A stretch of 64,000 nucleotides of DNA, taken from NCBI GenBank assembly GCA_000708835.1, contig DF236981.1, positions 62,001 through 126,000 of the forward strand. The letters run 5' to 3'. The notes below the pieces were generated by a model, which did not search any database, was not told the origin of the DNA, and saw only the letters and a list, made by a program, of their open reading frames with translations. Within the stretch, counting starts at the first letter, position 1; the number at the start of each line of letters is the position of its first letter. A program made the position numbers and the translations under genes. The stretch is from Klebsormidium nitens. Its lineage: Eukaryota; Streptophyta; Klebsormidiophyceae; Klebsormidiales; Klebsormidiaceae. Of the stretch, positions 60,101 to 64,000 are shown piece by piece.

Positions 60101-63100
60101 GCCATCATCGACCGAGACCCTCTCAGAAAGAGGTGAGCTTTCATTTCCATTTCCCATTGCATGGAAAGGTGTCCCAAAACCTGTCTACATCATCCCTCAT
60201 ACATGATGCAGTTCTGAAGTGAGACATGTGCGCGTCCAAGAACACTTCGGTTGCGCAGTCTGCGAAGCTCCTGCCGTCTGAATTCAGCGATCCTACATTC
60301 TCTCTCTCAGCAAGAGAAACGCGGAACAGACCATGGTACCATCTCCGGTCCTCTATCTTCTCCCTTGTTTGTCGATCATCGCACAGTACTCACCTCGCCG
60401 GTGCTTTTCTACCGGTTGCTTTTCCCCCTTCTCACAAAAAGCCACATATCATTCGACTCGATCCTCGCTTCCACAGGCGGCTGCTACACGAAGCTGCGCG
60501 ACTTCGCTCGTGCGGAATCGGACTTCCGCGCGTGTTTGCAGCGGGACCCGCAGAACGCGGAGATGCTTCGACTGCTGGGGCGGAGCCTCATCTCCCAGGG
60601 GGAGTGCCGGGCGGGGATCGAGACGCTGCTCAAGGCCGCCAAGCTCGACCCGGACGCGAAGGACATATACGCCAACATCGCCCAGGTGGGTCTCGGAAAT
60701 GGTTGGCAGCTCTAGTTTTCCAACAGAGCACCGTCTTAGAACTTTTTCTGCTGGAGGTTGCCAGTTCGACCCGGAAGTCAAAGACATATACGCCAACATC
60801 CCGCTGTATATTTCGGACATGATCGGCAGCTCTTGTTGTCAAATAGAGCAGATTCCTTTAACGTTTTTGTGCTGGATGTTGCCAAACATGACCCTGAGGC
60901 AATGACGTATACACCAATATCGTCTTGGAAGATTGGCGACCCTAGTTGTGATTCTGAGAGCACGTTTTCAAGAAGGCGTAGGAGTGGCAAGGTCTCTGTG
61001 AACCATCCCGCAATAGAGCGGTCTGCACCTCTCACCCACTCTCATTTCTAGCTACATCTACTCAGGTGATCTCTCGGTGTAAGAGCGGTTATCCTGCGCA
61101 CCTGTCCCGTTGTATTTTTTCTTGGGCTCTTCAGCGCTCACACCTTATATGTTTCGCCGTCGAATGCAGGCGTACAAGGAGATCTCGGATGCCGAACGGG
61201 CGACCATGTACTTCGAGAAGGCGCTCGTCGCGAAAGAAGCGTGAGCTTCGCTAACATATTCTTTCGTTCCGGTTCCGTTCGTTCCGGTTCTGTACGGACA
61301 GCTCAACTTTCCGGGCCTTCAAAAGGTTGGGGAAAGCTTGTCGACCTTGTCGGGATGCAGGAATGGCGTTAAGAACACAAGAAGCAATGTTTTCCCGCCT
61401 CCCGGGTTAAAGTCTGGTAACGTTGCAATGCTGTTTTGCCCCGTTGTTTGACATCGTATTCTGCGGAGCGTCCCAGCATACGTGGGCCTGCTGAGCCGAC
61501 CTGCTCTCGCTCCTAACCGTGACGCTGTTAGAAGCATCACGACCAGTGCTTCATCATATCGAGCCGGAAAAGTATGCCTCTTCATGTACAAGCTACAAAG
61601 TAACGATATGCCTACTGCTCTGGAAGGGAATAGTCCCAAGTGAAGAAATCAATTACAGCTTCCGTTGATCCGCATCTCTCCCTTGATTACGTAATCGGCT
61701 CTGTCGTTCCACCTTGCCAGATCTTCCACGTGCGAGGTCGGAGACGCTTTAGACTTGATGAGCTGTTCCCCAATTTTAAAGAGTACGCTTTGTTCCCATG
61801 CGCAGGTCGCTGAACACGTATCACCTCTGGGGGATGATGCGGTATGGTCTAGGGGACCACAGGTGAGGACCTTTGCTTTGGTTGTTTGTTTTTCACGAAT
61901 TACTTGATTGATTGTAGGCGATGTCGAAAAGGTTCAATAATTGAAAATTCTTGGTAGCAATCAGCCGTTTTGAATAGAAAAGCTTTGTTACCCTCACCCA
62001 CTTTTAACCCTCATCTTCTCACGCTTCGAAGACTCTGAGCATTTGCAAGGCTGCAACTTCTTTCCCGTCCCTGCTTGGACCACAGGACCGTCAAATTGTT
62101 TCATGCATGTTGCGGTTGAACATGTTACAAGAGGCTTTCGGGAACAATTTCGCTGCTCTGAAAGCAGCCCAAAAAGAGGCCAACTCGGGGCTGCCATGTG
62201 TTGTGAAGCCCAGCAGGGCTTGTTGAATTGGGGCGAATCCGTCAGCTCGTTTTCTGCCATGCAGGGGCGCTTTGGATCTGTTCGACAAAGTGCTGAAGGT
62301 CGAGCCTCGCAGCTTAGAGTGCAAGTACTTCAAAGGAGCCTGCTTGCACGCCATTGGACAATACACCGAAGCGGTGAGCAAGTCTTGAGGTTCTTCTTTG
62401 ACATTCTTCGAGCTCCTTTGAACGGGGCACTTCAACCTTGGCGCCAGCTTTTCCCCTGGATAGGAGCGTTTTTCTCTGCAACCAGTACAGCAAAAGACAC
62501 TATATGGTCGTTTGCCTTCGTGGACCTTTGTACATTGTCTGGTAAATGACTCGACAGCAGGTGTCGAGTGTCTGAGCTTCAAAATCAAGCTATAAATTTT
62601 TCCTGCAGTTCAAAGAGTACAACGATTGTCTGAGTATCGAGAGCAGCGACGACAGCGTAGTCGTCGCCTACCTTGCCTTCTATCAGGTGAGCTGTGAACC
62701 AGCGCCACGTCAGCTTTAAAAGTCCACCATCTGCACGGAAAAGTCGCTCAGCTCATGACACGATGCTCTTCGTAGGGGCGCTTGTTGATAGCATCAGACC
62801 GCCACTTTGCGAAGCTGTAGTAGGATCAAGTCGCACTACCAGTCGGCGTCCGACAGCTTGCACAAAGATAAAGGAATTTGACTCTGGATGCACCAGCATG
62901 CGGTGCTGCTCTCGAGGCCCAGGCGTTATGCAAGGCAACACAACGGCCAGGGCTTTCGCATTCCGGACTTTGCACGGTGGACATCTCACGACTCATCTCA
63001 GGAACCTTTTTCTAGGCGGCTATAGTCTGAGGAGAAAGGGAAATACCAGAGGGCAGGCGCGACGGACGGTAGAGTGCGGGCGTGAGAAACAGAATGATTG

Positions 63101-63928
63101 CCATTGATTTTCTTCTTTTTTGTGGCGCAGCGCGAGGTAGCGCGGTACACCTTGGCAAAGCAGTGGGGGCCTTTGGATGGGTTCAACATCGACGAGGACC
63201 TGGATCCACTCTTCAAAGTGAGCAGAACCCGTATCTACTTCCTCAGTTACATGTATTCCTGTAAATGACCTTGCGGAATTTGGTTCTTGATTCCGCTTCA
63301 GGCTTTCTTGACTCGGGGCAAAGCCTCTGTGAGCACTGCGTTCGGATTTCATTTCCAAAGTCGAAGAAAAGCTGGACAGGCCTTTTTTGGCCGTTTGTAC
63401 GCTTTGGTTCTAGACAATGAACCACATAGGTCTTCTGAGGTGCTGATAACGCCTTTCGCCAAGGCGTTGAGGCGCTTTCTCCTTCGGTCAAGCCACCCGA
63501 AAGAATGCCCTAGTGTTCCTTCTTTTATTTGACTCTCGGAAACTTTCAGATGGATTGATCCAAGTGGACGAGTCCGTGTCCCCTCTTTCGATCATTTTGC
63601 GTCGTTCGCCAAACAACCTTGCGTCCTCATAAGACGCGTAACAACCCGCACCCAACTTGAAATCAGAAGCAAACTTTTGCATTCAAGGAACGGACTTTGA
63701 TTCAAGCCCCCCGTTGCTTTCCAGGAGGCGTGGTGTAAGAAGTTGAACCCGATCACAGTGGCCGCCCAGTTGGACCTTAAAAAGCAGTGGGAGCCGGCGG
63801 AAAGAGTCCCCGGGGGAGAGCAGAGCGACGTGCGCGCGCGGAATCGGCGGCAGCTGCTGACCCTGGCCGATCTTATCGGGCAACGCGTGCAGTACTCGTG
63901 CGATGGGTTCCTGCGCAACAGCCGGCAG
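57165..63928 (+). CDS. SRFR1: SRFR1/TTC13-like tetratricopeptide protein, 12 exons seen, 3' end beyond window
   Basis: Arabidopsis SRFR1 is a TPR protein that restrains effector-triggered immunity by interacting with TIR-NBS-LRR receptors, EDS1 and TCP factors; TTC13 is the animal relative. Exons: 57165-57280, 57547-57662, 57965-59082, 59427-59678, 60066-60132, 60477-60685, 61170-61240, 61806-61862, 62265-62373, 62609-62686, 63131-63217, 63725-63928; in phase, 828 residues so far, ending at a GTGAGG donor. TPR units run from FREACASGAWSQAIQACTKL and HAIKDCDAAVKCA through GIAIFDKILEDEPANV, SIKDLTEALRLEPSS and ARAESDFRACLQRDP to GALDLFDKVLKVEPRS. The signature end block FNIDEDLDPLFKEAWCKKLN and ADLIGQRVQYSCDGFLRNSR matches SRFR1 closely. 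Exon 3 (373 residues) inserts a long Ser/Pro/Gly-rich disordered segment between TPR sets. The last part of the protein is missing because of the window edge. Confidence 0.93.
60647..60965. repeat. ~121-bp tandem repeats copying an exon-intron boundary of the SRFR1-like gene
   Basis: Unit 1 begins at 60647 inside exon 6 (DPDAKDIYANIAQ) and runs into the intron. Unit 2 begins at 60768 (DPEVKDIYANIPL) and unit 3 at 60890 (DPEAMTYTPI, frame broken). Intron text after each copy also matches, for example GCAGCTCT, AGAGCA and GTTGCCA words at equal spacing. Units 2 and 3 lack a good donor and lie wholly in the intron, so only unit 1 is coding. Confidence 0.85.
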
Positions 63929-64000
63929 GTGAGGCGCGGAGCGTGGGGGCTTAAGAGAATATGAGAAACAGAAACTGCCTGGAGAGTGTGGCGTCTTCGA

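Noticed and set aside
1-64000. CRISPR arrays, rRNA genes, tRNA genes, insertion sequences with transposase
   Set aside because: No regular spaced repeats, no rRNA-like stretches, no convincing tRNA B-box with a matching acceptor stem, and no transposase frame were seen by eye.

Overview
This is a nuclear window from a green eukaryote, most likely a streptophyte alga; a Klebsormidium-type genome is my guess. Evidence for the lineage: plastid or plant-type proteins (a DEG8-like lumenal protease, an organellar ribosome recycling factor, a PHT4/ANTR anion transporter, MKK3 with its C-terminal NTF2-like domain, an SRFR1/TTC13 protein) beside an OFD1-like centriolar protein, which points to a lineage that still makes flagella. 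Genes are rich in introns. Exons are GC-rich with GT-AG junctions, usually GTGAGN donors and TGCAG acceptors. I rebuilt the exon chains by hand from splice signals, reading phase and family similarity. Ten of the eleven models are continuous in frame across their whole visible length; only the 5' end of the recycling-factor gene is unresolved.

Layout from left to right (strand): DEG8-like protease (+, 544-5282); Nudix-like protein (-, 6781-8509); ribosome recycling factor (+, about 10460-13525); MKK3 (-, 15205-20535); coiled-coil plus FunK1/CRN-like pseudokinase or divergent kinase (-, 21827-27176); secreted RNase T2 (+, 28611-32185); 1120-residue coiled-coil protein with UVR-like hairpins (-, 33223-39670); GNAT acetyltransferase (+, 40389-42246); PHT4-type transporter (-, 43153-46787); OFD1-like LisH coiled-coil protein (+, 47495-55414); SRFR1/TTC13-like TPR protein (+, 57165 to beyond the window). 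There are no operons; most neighbours are divergent or convergent pairs.

Functionally the window mixes plastid upkeep (DEG8, RRF, PHT4, probably GNAT) with signalling and defence-type genes (MKK3, the FunK1-like kinase, RNase T2, SRFR1) and a basal-body component. I see no sign of a co-regulated system.

Non-coding highlights: two copies of a ~130-bp MITE with TA duplications, in opposite orientation, each upstream of a gene; decayed tandem exon duplications inside introns of the SRFR1-like gene and the UVR-like gene; a perfect 32-bp palindrome; a potential G-quadruplex just after the MKK3 stop; and a block of hairpins and 11-bp tandem repeats upstream of the RNase T2 gene.
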